A DNA stretch of 11,974 nt from CAZERT01 sp964630015. Lineage in GTDB: Bacteria; Patescibacteriota; Microgenomatia; UBA10105; UBA927. A model generated the notes under the pieces. That model worked only from the letters and a program-made list of their open reading frames with translations. It did not search any database and was not told the origin of the DNA. Location of the stretch: assembly GCA_964630015.1 (NCBI GenBank), contig CAZVTJ010000023.1, positions 1 through 11,974 on the forward strand, read 5' to 3'. Made by a program: the position numbers and the translations under genes. Below, piece by piece: positions 11,785 through 11,974 of this stretch; the stretch's first letter is position 1, and each line of letters starts with the position of its first letter.

Positions 11785-11790
11785 AGAAGT

Positions 11791-11974
11791 ATGCGTCGAA
11801 TCGGACTTTTTGGACTCATTGTTTTTCTTGGGGTATGGGTGCATACCGGCATCTTTGCCCAGATTCCGGAATTTAGCGTTGCCCAGACATTTACCATTAC
11901 TGATAAGGATGCGGTGGACGGGGATATTATGTCCCTTACCACCGATAAGCAGGGGATTGCCCGTTCAACCGTTG
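11791..11974 (+). CDS. Secreted or surface protein, 5' part only
   Basis: The gene runs off the window end; 61 codons are visible. A signal peptide is clear: basic MRR, hydrophobic core IGLFGLIVFLGVWVHTG, and a likely cleavage after IFA, before QIPEF. The mature part begins with a Val/Asp-rich segment including FTITDKDAVDGDIMSLTTDK, in which Asp spacing might bind metal, though no known motif is certain. Placed just after a block of surface genes, it is probably exported to the cell surface. It is preceded by a -10 box 6-8 nt upstream and has no Shine-Dalgarno sequence. Confidence 0.65.
   Translation, partial: MRRIGLFGLIVFLGVWVHTGIFAQIPEFSVAQTFTITDKDAVDGDIMSLTTDKQGIARSTV

Overview
The window most resembles a fragment of a Candidate Phyla Radiation (Patescibacteria, perhaps Microgenomates-like) genome. 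This is an inference from several things: an ArgRS with a 'YQGDVG' catalytic block and odd low-complexity inserts, small dispersed TTCGTA / CATTG / CTTCGC repeats, Pro/Thr-rich membrane-anchored proteins, many unrecognisable short genes, and standard stop usage in which TGA terminates at least six genes (so not the TGA=Gly code of Gracilibacteria/Absconditabacteria). No rRNA, tRNA or CRISPR array was seen.

Layout: (1) 1-3727, argS followed by an unrecognised 362-aa gene and a 68-aa gene. (2) 3746-4728, a single-ORF DDE insertion sequence on the minus strand with imperfect terminal inverted repeats. (3) 4772-5957, a HAD-family phosphatase-like gene and a 143-aa Pro/Thr-rich tail-anchored protein. 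(4) 5958-6655, a gene-free, repeat-packed stretch holding a 59-bp composite palindrome, TTCGT low-complexity DNA, two CAAGGC hairpins and a 33-bp minisatellite. (5) 6656-7684, a divergent pair: a 79-aa minus-strand gene with a near-consensus sigma70-type promoter, and a membrane-anchored SNase-type nuclease. (6) 7907-8685, a 157-aa unknown and two tiny overlapping genes (40 and 32 aa). (7) 8682-9431 on the minus strand, an HD-domain (HD-GYP-like) protein. (8) 9637-10947, a surface protein anchored at both ends with a Cys-rich head, a PKD domain and an Ig-like domain. (9) 11261-11608, a 115-aa unknown, then from 11791 a secreted protein cut by the window end.

The strongest window-wide signal is promoter geometry. 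Almost every gene has a -10 hexamer (TATACT, TATAGT, TACAAT, TATAAA and similar) 6-12 nt, mostly 6-7 nt, upstream of its ATG. Several have a -35 box 16-17 bp further up, and none of these has a Shine-Dalgarno sequence. This is the signature of leaderless transcripts. The exceptions are informative: the transposase and the second gene of the 8468-8685 micro-operon have Shine-Dalgarno sequences. I used this geometry to choose starts (for example 9637 rather than 9613, 6895 rather than 6937, 5526 rather than 5259) and to find the 40-aa gene at 8468.

Functionally the region is accessory rather than a single pathway. Three genes encode envelope or surface proteins (stalk protein, anchored nuclease, PKD protein), and each is followed within about a dozen bases by a copy of the same dispersed repeat. 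They may belong to an extracellular module, for example nucleic-acid degradation at the surface, but nothing in the sequence proves that they act together.
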